NCBI RefSeq assembly: GCF_003144195.1
Contig: NW_020290003.1
Coordinates: 310,001-374,000 of the forward strand
Length of the DNA stretch: 64,000 nucleotides
Source of the DNA: Ceraceosorus guamensis
Lineage: Eukaryota > Basidiomycota > Exobasidiomycetes > Ceraceosorales > Ceraceosoraceae
Direction: 5' to 3'
Part shown: positions 33,201-44,374 of the stretch, piece by piece
Layout of the letters: every line of letters begins with the position of its first letter
Numbering within the stretch: position 1 is the stretch's first letter
Translations under genes and position numbers: made by a program
Notes under the pieces: model-generated
What the model saw: only the letters and a program-made list of their open reading frames with translations
Told to the model about the DNA's origin: nothing
Database searches by the model: none

Positions 33201-35005
33201 TTTGGTTGCGCGCTGCGGAAGCTGCCTTGATGTACCACCGAGCCGAGGGTGCTGCGATCCAAAACACAATGCAGGCAGACGTCCTTTACGCGAGAAACTG
33301 TTTCGTTTCGGAGGGTCGCCTGTGACAGCGCGCGCACCTGGCCCCTTGACGCAACACGCAGCACCAGGTGAAGGTTGTCGGAAGAGAGGGAAAGAAAGGA
33401 TAGAGGAATCTGATCCGCTTTGGCAAATGTAGAAACAATCTTGAATGCTACGTTGACCAAGGGTTAGAAGCGTACATCTACATGTGAGGGTCGCAGATGT
33501 CGCGAGTACCGACGAGCTACGAGCATCCTGACTCGAGACTCAACTGGAGATTGAGGATTTCTCACACGACACGTGATCAGACTCGATCGATCTTCGCCCG
33601 CGCGGGGTTTGCGAGCACGTCTTTGAAGCAGACTCATGATGATCAGACTGTTCTCGACGCGTCACGATCCAAATTGAGAAATCCGCGGAAATCGAGGATA
33701 GCTTGAGATCGCGTGCACGCTAACACCCACGCAGTCGAGCGCTCCACACACATAACGTCCGTCCAGTCCATTGCATCCATCCACCATGCGTCCGCGCTCA
33801 CAGTCTACGCTTCCCTGCATGCAGCAGCTTGCTTATTTGTTTTTGCACGAGCCTCGCCCAGCTTCGACGGGGATTTGATGGGGTTATTGTGCTGCACCTG
33901 CTTCCATCCTTGTGAGCTGCTTGTCTCTTCCATCAAGCAACTCTCCAGGGAGGGGCATTGGAGCTGTAAGGCGATCCACGCCGTGGCATGCAGGGCTGCG
34001 TGAAAGGTACGATCGAGGAGCGGGCAAGTCACACCCATTCGATCGTGATTCGTGCCTGCTGGTCAAGCAAGGCAAGCATGCAACGCCTGCAGCTATATAA
34101 CAGCGAAGCGCATCGGAATAAATCACTCGCGCGTCTGATCTACGACCATTCGATCGCGATTGATGGAGGGAGCAAAGCACCCTGCTGGCACGAGCGCAGC
34201 GCACGCAGACGAGCCAGTCCCCGCATTCTGAAAGAGAAAGGAGAAGCACGGGAAGCAGCAGGCAGGCAGGCAGGCAGGCAGGCACTCGTCAAGCTCGAGG
34301 TTCGCAGCTAGCCGCACAACCTCATTGGGACGCTGTGCAAAATCACTCACGACGGGCAATCGGCCCCCCCGCACTTTTGTAGCCAATGGCGCTGCTCGTG
34401 GAACAGCCATTTCCAGCTCTCGGATATTGTGACGTGCAAACACAGGAGAGGCGTGTGACTGCCTAATCAGCCGCGTAGCGTACCAGGAGGGCGGGCATAA
34501 GTACCCACTATCGTCGGGCGATACTTCCCAGAAATGCGCGCGCGCACCAGGGGTACAGTACATGCGAGGTCAAAAACGAGCGACGCCCCTCCATCACGAT
34601 GATTGTCGTCGGAGTGCTTACCTACTAACGCCTCCCGAATGAAGTGCTTGAGCGCCAAGCTTGCGCTGCAGTCTCAATTCTTTGCTTCTCGCCATTCGTG
34701 CAGCATCCCACACCTTGGGCGTCGCCTCAGAGTGCCCCGGATAGGGCGGGCCGAGGTGGAGCGGTAGCTCAGGACTTGATTTGGCGATCCGGCGATCCGT
34801 GTTGTTCCCATCCCGCACATCGTCTGCAGAGAGGGGTCGAAGCACTTTGCAATTTGTTGCATGGCATTGATGATCTGCGTATGGTTTTGATCCTCACTCG
34901 TCCTCACCATCTAGCTCATCCCTTACCGCTTGAGAAGCTTGCAATCCTCCTTGCTCTCCGTTGCCCTTCACCGTCTGCTATACCACACTCTCGGACCATT
35001 TCATC
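33201..35005. other. Intergenic region
   Basis: No gene is supported in these 1.8 kb. A GGCA tetranucleotide tract lies at about 34258-34284, TCGTGATTCGTG at 34043-34054, and one CACGTG at 33570. The last 100 bases (CTTGCTCTCCGTTGCCC...) are C/T-rich and look like the leader of the next gene. Confidence 0.5.
34258..34284. repeat. (GGCA)n tetranucleotide microsatellite
   Basis: About six and a half GGCA units lie in intergenic DNA. The conserved GTATTCG unit seen beside other microsatellites in this window is absent here. Confidence 0.85.
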
Positions 35006-35740
35006 ATGCGTGCCTCGCCCATCTCCTTCCTCCTTTCCGCCTTGCTCCTCTGTCTTGCTGCTGTGAGCGTTCAGGCAGCCACTTGCGACAACAAGTGCAG
35101 AGAGCGTGGTCTAGCAGCCTACATCAAAGCCATCGTCAGTCACAAGAAGGAGGATGCGGATGCGTGAGTAGGACTCCTGACTCTCAAGGCCTCGGACGTC
35201 TTTCCGCCGTAGGCGAAACCTAACAAGTTCGCTCCACACAGCATACCCTTGAAGGATCCCTTCGCTCGCTTCGAGGTGAGGCAGCCGAGGAGGGTGTCGG
35301 TAGCCCAGCACTCCGCAGCTGATCCTCTCTTCGCATCGTCAACCGTTCTCAGTCATTCAATGGGCTTGGTCCATTCCAGACCGCCGCTTCTGCCGCCGAG
35401 CTCCGCCGGACCACGCAGCTCGGAGCGAGCACGTTGGCCTACAAATCTTCCGAGATCAAGTTCACCCATTACAACAATCAGACCGTTCGCGGAGAGTATG
35501 TGCTGGTGCGTTGGGCCAAATGTTTGGATTTGCACGTAATGCTGGCTGGGTCCATTCACGCGCATCACGAGCTGAAATACTTCTCTTATCTGGTCACCGT
35601 CGAAACCGACCCCGCAGAGCATCGGCCTGCTCAGTGGCGTCGTTCCCATCACCACCACTGCTACCACCACGTATGCCAACTTCGACGGCAAGAACATCCA
35701 GCGCATCGACATATACACCCAATCTCCGGCTCCAAAGTGA
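35006..35740 (+). CDS. Small secreted protein, possibly NTF2-like/DUF8021
   Basis: Four in-phase exons (35006-35163, 35242-35275, 35353-35505, 35618-35740) give 155 residues. The N-terminus is a clear signal peptide: MRASPISFLLSALLLCLAAV followed by SVQA, with cleavage probably after QA. The mature part starts ATCDNKCRERG and includes PLKDPFARFE, TAASAAELRRTTQLGAS and IQRIDIYTQSPAPK. The spacing is reminiscent of secreted fungal NTF2-like (DUF8021) proteins, but I cannot name it firmly. Two cysteines lie close together near the mature N-terminus. The donor of the last intron is GTGCGT rather than GTGAGT. It could be a secreted enzyme or an effector. It converges on the NRPS-like gene. Confidence 0.7.
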
Positions 35741-36114
35741 ACATGCCCCCCGTCTTTGCGGTCCGTCATGGGAAGTCACGCGTAGTCTGTGCCTCAAACT
35801 AATCGCTACCTGATACGCGGCCGACCGAGTTTGCCTTGGAGGCGCAGAAGCCCACCCCTTTCCCTCTTTTCTCTATGCGCACTCGAGTATGACAGTGCTA
35901 TGTATCTGATTATGCTTCGGGACAAAGAATGTGGTATGTACACGGTTTTGAGCCTTCTCAAAAGGCTTTTGCGACACTCTTGTTGATGTTTGCAAGGCTG
36001 GAGTCGAGGCAGGTAGGAGACGTGTAAGGAGCGAGGATTTTCAGACGGTAGCAGTCGCAGAGAAAGGGAAGCGGTCATCGGATCGAGCATCTCGTTTACG
36101 AGACAGAAGAGACC
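35741..36114. other. Convergent 3' stretch
   Basis: These 374 bases lie between the stop codons of the secreted-protein gene (+) and the NRPS-like gene (-). They contain T-rich stretches suitable for 3' ends. I see no gene. Confidence 0.55.
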
Positions 36115-39100
36115 TTAGACCTCCATCGTTGTGGTAGTGTCGTTGCTCGAATCTCTGCTGCCGTCCCCTCGGGGACGCGCGTAAGCGGCCCTAGGTGCGC
36201 GCAAAGAGGGAGCCGCAGAAGACATGCTGGAGCCGAGGCTCAGATCGGGGGAGCCTTTTGCCAAGTCGCCAGCGCTGCCGGACGTCTTCGGTAGATCGGT
36301 AATGGCAGTAAAAGGTGCGCGTCTTCTTCTGCGACGCGGAGCGATGGGAGCACCTTCCCAGGCTTCGCCAGCAGGGACCGACTCGCCTTTCATCACGAGC
36401 GAAAGACTTCCCAACTGGCCTCCCTCGGCAATTCGACTGTTCGGAAGCAGGATGCTGTATGGCATCATTGTAGCTCTGCTCTCCAAGTCGACTCGATCCA
36501 TACCCATTCGGCGATCTTGGAATAGATGCGTCTGCGGACCAGCATGCCGGTTGATCACTGCCTCGTCTCCAAGGCTGACCAAGTCGTACTCGGTAATGTC
36601 CATGCTCAGCATGGTCACCTTCTTGCCGATCTGGACACCTAGTAGTCTGAAGCACCAGGGCAAAAAGGGAGTGCCGACGAGCTTGGCCGTAAGCAAGGGC
36701 ATGGCAAGTGTCTCGTACGTCGAGGTGACAAATTCCGACAGCCAGACGTTCTTGGACCATAGTGGCCATTCTGCCGGCTTGTACACTCCCACGAGAGTCC
36801 ACTTGGCCAGCACGGTAAAGAGGAAGCCCGGCAGAGCAAAGAGGAAGAAGAAGAAGAGGGGCAGCATCAAGCAAGTCTGCACAACGCCGATGTAGGGGTA
36901 GGCCGTCTCGAAAATCTCCAGGCCGTACCCAAGCCCGAAAACAATGAGGGCTCGTGGAAGCACGATGCGCAACCCCTCGATGAAGAGGCGAAGCGCGACT
37001 TGCCATGCCTTGGGACTGTAGAGCAGGTGGTCTGCGTAGCACGTTGCGCCTTGAGCTCGAGCTGGCATCATCACTGGTGGGCTTCCAAAGCAGCTTTGTC
37101 CTTCTTGAAGCGGTTTCTCGGCCGGTGGGGCGATCGACAAAACGCCCACGAGGGTGTTCGATGCCAGGTGAGTGCCTTGCGGCAGTAGAGACGCATTGCC
37201 AGCAAATGCGCGAGGAGCGAGCGTTGTCTTCTTGAGCTTCAACGTGCTGTGTCGCACGTCGGTGTCGCCCATGAGCACTCCGTCCGCGATGAAAGACTCG
37301 TCGCCAATCTCCGTGAGCTCGAAGTTGATGCCACGAGCAGTGGACACCTCGGCCATTCTTCCGATCTTGACGCCAAGGGCTCGCAGGAATGGCACAACAT
37401 ACAGAGTAGCATAGACCGGGTGCAAGACGCTGAGAGACATGTCCATGATCCGGTCTGTAGCCCATTTGCGGAAGTAGAAGACCGAAGTTGTTCGATGCGT
37501 GCCTTCACGCAGAGGGCCCAGGACGATCCACCTAAAGATGACGAGCTCGAGGAAGACGAGGCAGAGGTAGGCGAGGGCGGCAGGCACGGCGACAATTCCG
37601 GTCTGCTGCCAGTCGTTGAGGTGGCGTATGTTGAGCACCTCAAACATGAGCAGACTGGGGATTTGAGGCGCGAAGTAGAGGATTGGGAAGACAAATACTA
37701 CCGTGAAAGACATTGCCAATCCCATCAATGAGCGTCGCAGATCACCCGGTCGAGTCTGTCTCATGTTGCCGACATCTTGACTCTCAGCGAGGAGCTGCGC
37801 CGGAGATCCATGCCAGCGCTGAGCAGCCGGGATGCGCATGCCATCCGGAACCATCGTCATTGCTGCTACCTCGGCGCCGTCCTCGATGCTTGCGCCACCC
37901 TCGATGACGCTGTTGGATCCGACGCGCGCGTCGTTGCCTATTCGGAGTGGCTTCAGGATTAGTCGACCGCGCTCCACAATGCTCGTCGATAGGACGACGT
38001 CTTGACCAATGACTACGTCATCGCCGATCTCGATGAGGTCAAGAGCCGCTCCGGTAGTGATGAATCCCAAGTGACAGTGAGAGCCTACGCGAGCGCCCAG
38101 ACCGCGTAAAATGCTTGGCATCAAGACAGTGTCGGCAATGTTGTGTAAGTCTGCAAGCTCCACAAAGCGTTCGGCGAGCCACCATCGGTAGTAGTAGAGC
38201 CCGTAAAGAGGATATTCGCCCGGCTTCGCTTTCCCGAGGGCTAGCCATTTGCCCAGTACGCCGACTAAGGACAAGAAGATGGGCAAAGCAATGAAGACCG
38301 CATAAGTTGAGACAATCGCGGCGCCAATTCCCCTACCGTGAAGAGCGACGAAGAAGATGAGATAGGGTACTAGGTACTCGATGGATTGAATGAACCAAAA
38401 GAATAGCAGCGCCGGTACTTGGAAAAAGCCACACAGCCAGTAACGTAGCGTCGAGACTTCCCAATGCTCGCCGGTCTGCGCTCCGGAAGGTCCACTCAAG
38501 CTCGAAGCTCCGTGCTTCTCATCTGTGCCATCATAGTCGGAGCCGCTGTCGTCGTCCTCACTTTGTGCGGCAAAGCGAGCCGAAATTTGCTGAGCTGTGC
38601 GGTACAAATAGATGTCTTGCATTCCGATGGTACGGAGGGGAGACTCTAAGGGGCATTCTTTTCGCAACTTAGACACAAGCATTGCAGCCGCAAGACTGTG
38701 ACCACCGAGGTCGTCGAAGAAGTCGCTACTCGGCAGGATGGGAGCTGCTTGTGGGAAAACTGCTGAGAGCGCTCTAAGAAGGACGCCGAGCTCGGAAGCT
38801 GGGTCGATAGCAGCAAGCTCGCTGCCTGCCTTCTCAGTTGCGAGTTCCTGCGCAGCTGCTTGCCGAGCCTTCTCTTCGTCTGCCTTGACCTTCGAAACCT
38901 CTTGAAGAGCCTTGGCATTAATCTTGCCGCTAGGCAGGCGAGGCATCTCGTCGGCACCAAGAACAAAGAAGGCCTCGGGCTGCATGTACGAAGGCAAGCC
39001 ACTGAGAGAGCCCCTGAATGCTCTTGAGTCGACGCTAGCAGAGGCTGCGTCCGGTCGGCGCATGACGAGGTACGCCTCCAAGCGATTGCTCACTCCAGAA

Positions 39101-40645
39101 AGAATGACGGCCGCCGTCTGAACGTCCGGGTGAAGCGCCAGCGCATTTTCGATTTCTCCGAGTTCGATACGGAAGCCCCGGTGCTTGACTTGAGTGTCAA
39201 TACGACCTAGAAAGAGAAGGTTGTGGTTGGAATCCAATTTGACGCGGTCTCCTGTCCGATAGATACGCTCGGTAGTCCCTTGCCAGAGCGGGTGGGGTAT
39301 GAACTTCTCCGCTGTGAGCTCTGGTCGACCTACATAACCGTTGCCAACGCAAGGACCGCCGATGGCAAGTTCTCCCTCGGCACCTGCGACGAGAGCTAGA
39401 GGCTCTTTGGGAACTGCATCGCTGCTGTCATAGTCGTCAGCGATGGGAAGAAGAAGGGCGTGGTAGGAGGGCAAAGGCTTGCCGATCGTAACGGCTTCGT
39501 TAGGAAACAATTCTTGGATCGTGGCTGTGACTGTAGTTTCGCTGGGACCATAGGTGTTCCAGATGCGAAGATTCGGATGCCAGAGTCGGTTCACCAGGGC
39601 TGGAGGGCATGCTTCGCCCCCCAGATTGAGGAGTCGGACAGAAGGCGGAAGACTGCATTCATCATCTAGCGACGTCATGATGTTGATCAAGGTGGGCACG
39701 GCATTTACTACGGTGACTCCACGTTTAGCCCAGACGCCGTGAGCGCCACCGAGTCCAGGAACGTTTTGACACTCTGTGCGGCTACCAATAGCCAAGTGTG
39801 CTCCACCAGCTATGCTCACCCAGCTTCTCAGATGTAAAACGACAAGGTCAGCTGTCGCGCCATAAAGTATCTCGAATGTCTCGAGCAAGAACTCACGTTT
39901 CCTCGATGCTCATATCGAATGCGAAGGAGAAGCCTTGCCAGACAATGTCTTCTGGACCAGTCTCAAGCAGCAGCCGCTCAGAAAGGCTGAACACCAATGC
40001 TGCACCGTGGGAAATTTCGATCCCCTTCGGTTTGCCGGTAGAGCCCGAGGTGTAAATCATGTATGCCGCGTCGGTCGACCGAGGATATCGTGGTCGCGAC
40101 GAAGTGGTCGGGGAAGACTTGCGCGCTTCAGCGATCAAGTCGTCGATGAGGACCACCGACATGGTGTGCGGTGCATTGGCGGCTGCTTGCTTCGCAGCAT
40201 CAAAATGCGCAGCGTCGCAAAGCAAGACTGCTGCTCGACTGTCGTCCAGACACGCGGTTACTCGCGAGGTAGGAGCATCGGCATCGAAAGGCAACCATGT
40301 CGCTCCGCAGAAAGTGGAAGTGTGCATTGCCAGATGCAGCTCGATCGACTTTTCAAACCAAATGCCGACTACAGGTGCGCGCTGCTGAGAAGTCGAGGCA
40401 GCACCGTGAAAGTGAAGGAACAGACGGTCCAGAGCGTCCGCGAGACCAAGGACTTGTTCGTAGACTTCACGGTACGACTTCTGAATTACGTCGGCGCCTT
40501 CTTCACGACGGAAAGAGTAAAGAGTGGCGCTGGGCCGTGCCCTTGCTTGCCATTCGAAGAGGTCCGGCAATGTTTGGACTCCATCGGGGGCAGCCGGCGC
40601 GTCTCGCGATGTCGCGCTGAAGAGGATGCGGTCGGCAACTGCCAT
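36115..40645 (-). CDS. Pls-like NRPS: adenylation, carrier, six TM helices, three beta-helix domains
   Basis: Two exons (40645-39897 and 39823-36115) encode 1485 residues. An adenylation domain (about 20-560) has YTSGSTGKPKG, FDMSIEE, NTYGPSETT, YRTGD and LPSGK (Lys550). A carrier domain has FFDDLGGHSL with the phosphopantetheine serine at 626. No condensation or thioesterase domain is seen. Then come three repeats of two membrane helices followed by a left-handed beta-helix domain: helices about 708-778, 946-1018 and 1193-1263; beta-helices about 826-925, 1065-1148 and 1311-1408. This is the layout of bacterial epsilon-poly-L-lysine synthetase (Pls, TIGR02353 C-terminal type), of which fungal relatives are known, for example in Epichloe. 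It should activate an amino acid and extend an isopeptide-linked homopolymer at a membrane. ATG 40645 starts the conserved part. Confidence 0.88.
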
Positions 40646-43600
40646 TGCGACTCTGCTTGACTGCTGCAGTCGTGACGGAGCTTTCGAATACTTGGAGTCG
40701 GCGAGAAAGACGAGAAGCGTTTCTAGCACGACGTTGGAGTGTCAGTCCAGAGCGATGTGCTGCTGCGTCGAGCAATAGACTTATAGGTGTGCGAGCGACA
40801 GACTTACAGGTGTGCCAGACGGGAGAGGGCTGGCAAACTTTGTGCCGTAAGGCACTTGGCGTGCGAAATTAACAGCATCAGGAACGTTGAGCATGTCATG
40901 CTTTGAGACTTGTACCAGCAGATCCTCCTCGTGTAGCAAACATGATTCAGAGGCAACTCCCGCTCACGTAAAGAGTTCAATTGACGGGCATCCTATGCCA
41001 AGGTGAAGCCGGAAAGCCGTGGGGCAGCTTGCGCAGCTTAAGCCCAGAATTGGGCGGATGTGCCGCACTGTCCGGCGCAAAGCACCGTTGATGCGGTGCA
41101 AAGTAAAGGTTAAGAAACGTGCGAAGCCGAGACGCAGTCCGCGACCCACATTGTTTCCTCCGACGATTGCAATGGCGCCATCGACGTGAACGAGGCGGTG
41201 ACAACGCACCTTCTCAGCCAAGCCGTTCGCTCGTTTTCACAATCCTGATCCACAGGGGAGCATGTCGCTTCTGCACCGTTCGGCAAAGCAGCGTATGCTG
41301 TACGTGCCTCCTGATCGGAGTCAAAGTTTTTCAACAGTCATTGACGTTGCGCTCCAAGGGTCTACCTTCTGGGGTCGCTAAGTCCTTTGCTCCGATCCCG
41401 GCCATACGTGCTTGCACGGATCCTGCTCGCACTGCTTGACACAAGTCGATTCAACCTTTGACTTTTGAGACCTGAAGCATCTCTTCTTCTGCCGACGTGA
41501 TCAGCCGGCTCCTTGGGTCTCAAAGCCTGCCCCGTGCTGAGCGGTGAGCCGCCCTTCAGATGAGATTCATGTCAGCGTTGCTGGCGGCTCTCCGAGGAAT
41601 GGCGCCATGTGCATACACTCTAAGACCATCCGGAGTCCCAAAAATAGCCAACGTGCGGCATTCCGTGCACGTTCCTCAGGCGTTGCCGGCGGTGATCGGC
41701 GGGACGGACCCGTCTGTGCGCAGAGCTTCCATTTGCCATGCCATTGGCACAGGGTCAGCTTTTGTCTGAGCAGCGGCGCATGGTACAGATGCCTTCGTCT
41801 GGAGGGGAAAGAACAAGTGCTGATTGATGTACGTATAGAAGCAGCATGTCCGCCGCGGAGTAAACACACGCTATGCGGACATCCTGCAACCGACAAGAGA
41901 AGATCTCAAACGAAATGGCTGCCCGGGGTTGGCGAGAGTGTGAAGGTAAAGTTCTCAAACGATCATGATGCGCTCCATGCAACTGTTGTGCCTCTATGCA
42001 GGCAGGGCTGCTGCGTTTGCTCAACGGTGCCGCGCGCGTACGGCATTCTGCGACACGCCCCCGAAAGCAATGCCATGCCGGCTGCCTCGGCAGCGGAGTG
42101 CAAATGAGTTGCGACATGAGATCTTGCATTCTGCACGTGAACATCGCACGCCACGGCAAGACGTGCCCCGCAAAAAAGCGTCATCAGCTATGCTTGATGT
42201 TTGATCCTGCTTATGAAACGAAATTCACACTTCACAATTGTCATCAAGAAACACGAACTTACATGGGCTTGGCGACTGGACTCTTCGCGCGAGTGAGTCT
42301 GAGACATTCCAGCCCTTGTTATTGGCCTGATGAGCGAGTCTAGCTCGCTCGACGTGCCGCACACGTTCATGGCCTTGCACTGGCTCGAGCCTTTCTTGCT
42401 CTAAATACAGAAGGTTCAATGCCTTTGGTGTCAATACTTTGGCCCTTCCTCCTCACTCTACGAATGCGCCTCAAAGTGAGCTTGTACCACGCAATTTAGC
42501 GTGGTCAATCGCCAGCTGGAGCTCGACCAGATCGGCGTGCCGTGTGGCTTGCCTGACGCATATATCCTGCCGAGGAACGCTAATTTAGCGTTCAATCCGT
42601 CTCAGCTGCAAACGTCTCTCGATCGAGCAGCAGGAATCTATTGCGGTTGAAGTCTCTCCCCCAAGAACGCTGGGTCACATCCATATATCGAACTCTTGCG
42701 CATTTAGCACGCCATAAGTCGTCGGCTCTGTGCTGAGCCGAAGTTGCTCAAGCACCCCACAAATCTCGAGATGATCCTGACGTCCCTCGGCCCATGGCAT
42801 TTGAGAGGTCAAACATATATACCAGCGCACGTCTTTAGGACCGCCGAAGTGGTGTGCGTCGCTGCATCCTGGCCGGCAGAGAAAGAGGCCTCATTCGTAA
42901 TTTGCGCCGTCATCAGACCTTGACACAAAGCTTTCTGGCTCACGCTCACACCCGGGACACTGCTCACGCGCTGCACCGACCACGACCTTGGGCGTCGCTT
43001 GGAGCGAAAGTATGATCAGTTGCGTAACGGAAGCCCGGCTTGGCAAGCGGATGCAGCTTTTCACTGGGTTCCACTCAATTCGACGCGTCATTCAGTCATT
43101 CGTTATCCGAGGCTGTGTGCCGACAAGCGCATTCAGAATGGCCTCAAGCTCACGAGCTTGGAGCGCTCGTGTGCGAAGCCGAAGCTAGAGCCCGGTCGAG
43201 TATGAGGGAGCAGACGCAATTCAGCTGAACACAAGGAGCGGTCGGCGTCAGGTAGCTCAGATTATGAGTCAAGGGCGGCGCTGACTGTGTTTGGGAAGGG
43301 GTTTGAAGGCGCTGATCGTACAATCGTGAAGGTCATGATCTAAGACAGACCATTGCACTCCAACCACTCGAGGCGAGCGCGAACTTTTGACAAGCGTGCC
43401 CCCTTCGTTGCATTCAGTGCAGCGCGCCAACAGCTGAGCCTAGACTCAAGACTGACAGTATGGTGTTTACTTGTGAATGCTCATGGCGTTTCTGCTCGAA
43501 TCTGTGCAAGAAATTCGTCTCTACATTCACGTCAGGCATTATCATGAAAGAGGGACTGATATCCTAGCCACTTTAGACATTTGAATTTTGTTTTTTGAAG

Positions 43601-44374
43601 GAGGCTCGTCTAAATATGTCGGGCAAGCGCAAGGAGTCGTTCGGACAGGCGTGCCGAGGATGACGGAGTCATTAGTCGACCGGCGAGCTGCGTGCAACGT
43701 GCCTGCAAAGCAAGGCATGGCGGAGCTTCGTCTTCCGAATCCTACAGCCGCCAGCGCAGCACTCGAGACTGCTCTGTTTGATCGCCTTTGGTCCGATTCG
43801 CTGACGAGGTATGGCCCCTGGCGCGCTGCTCTGCTCTGAGCGTGTCGGTCAGATAGCGGTCATTTGTGTCCTCATGACCTCATGTTCAAGATTACGATTC
43901 CCGCATCAGCAGCTCGGAATCTGCCTCTCCTAGAGGTTTTGCATGGCCTGCCAGGGAGATTTGGGTTCACGGAGACGCGTCACGCCTAGCGTCCAAAGTA
44001 GAAACCTGTTGTCGTGACGCGCTAACGATGCCGCCGGCTCCATTAGTGCACGACGCCGTCCAGCGTAATGGTGGATGCTGGATCAATCAAGCCAATCGGC
44101 GTCAACAGCGTGGGTTCAGGGGTCGTCTTCCTGACGCAACGGCCACTGACTAATTAAGGAGGACATGGGCACATACGTAGCGACATTTGTCTTGTGTGCG
44201 CTGCTTCAACCGATCCCAGACGATTGGCAGCCACAGCCGCGAGCCAGCAGTCAACACTCGATCTCATAAGAGGCTTGAATGGGTAAACTGGAGTTACAAG
44301 TGTTTCACAGTCATGTACACACGACCTTGCGTGCCTAGCCTGCTGAATCCTTCCAGTGTCGCCACACAACCACC
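40646..44374. other. Divergent intergenic region with hairpin-like palindromes
   Basis: These 3.7 kb lie between the divergent starts of the NRPS-like and BPL_N genes. No credible gene is present. Two interrupted palindromes lie 89 bases apart: 42486-42505 (ACCACGC, six-base loop, GCGTGGT) and 42575-42593 (GAACGCTAA, one base, TTAGCGTTC). They share a CGC-AATTTAGCG core. A further GCGCATTTAGC occurs near 42699. They may be hairpins or binding sites for a dimeric regulator of the flanking genes. Confidence 0.5.

Noticed and set aside
34258-34284. CRISPR-like or tandem array
   Set aside because: It is a simple GGCA microsatellite with no spacers; no CRISPR-type structure exists in the window.
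36191-37465. 424-codon minus-strand frame inside the NRPS-like gene
   Set aside because: It is an alternative frame of the same strand within a continuous 1236-codon frame that encodes clear domains; its translation is Arg/His-rich and random.
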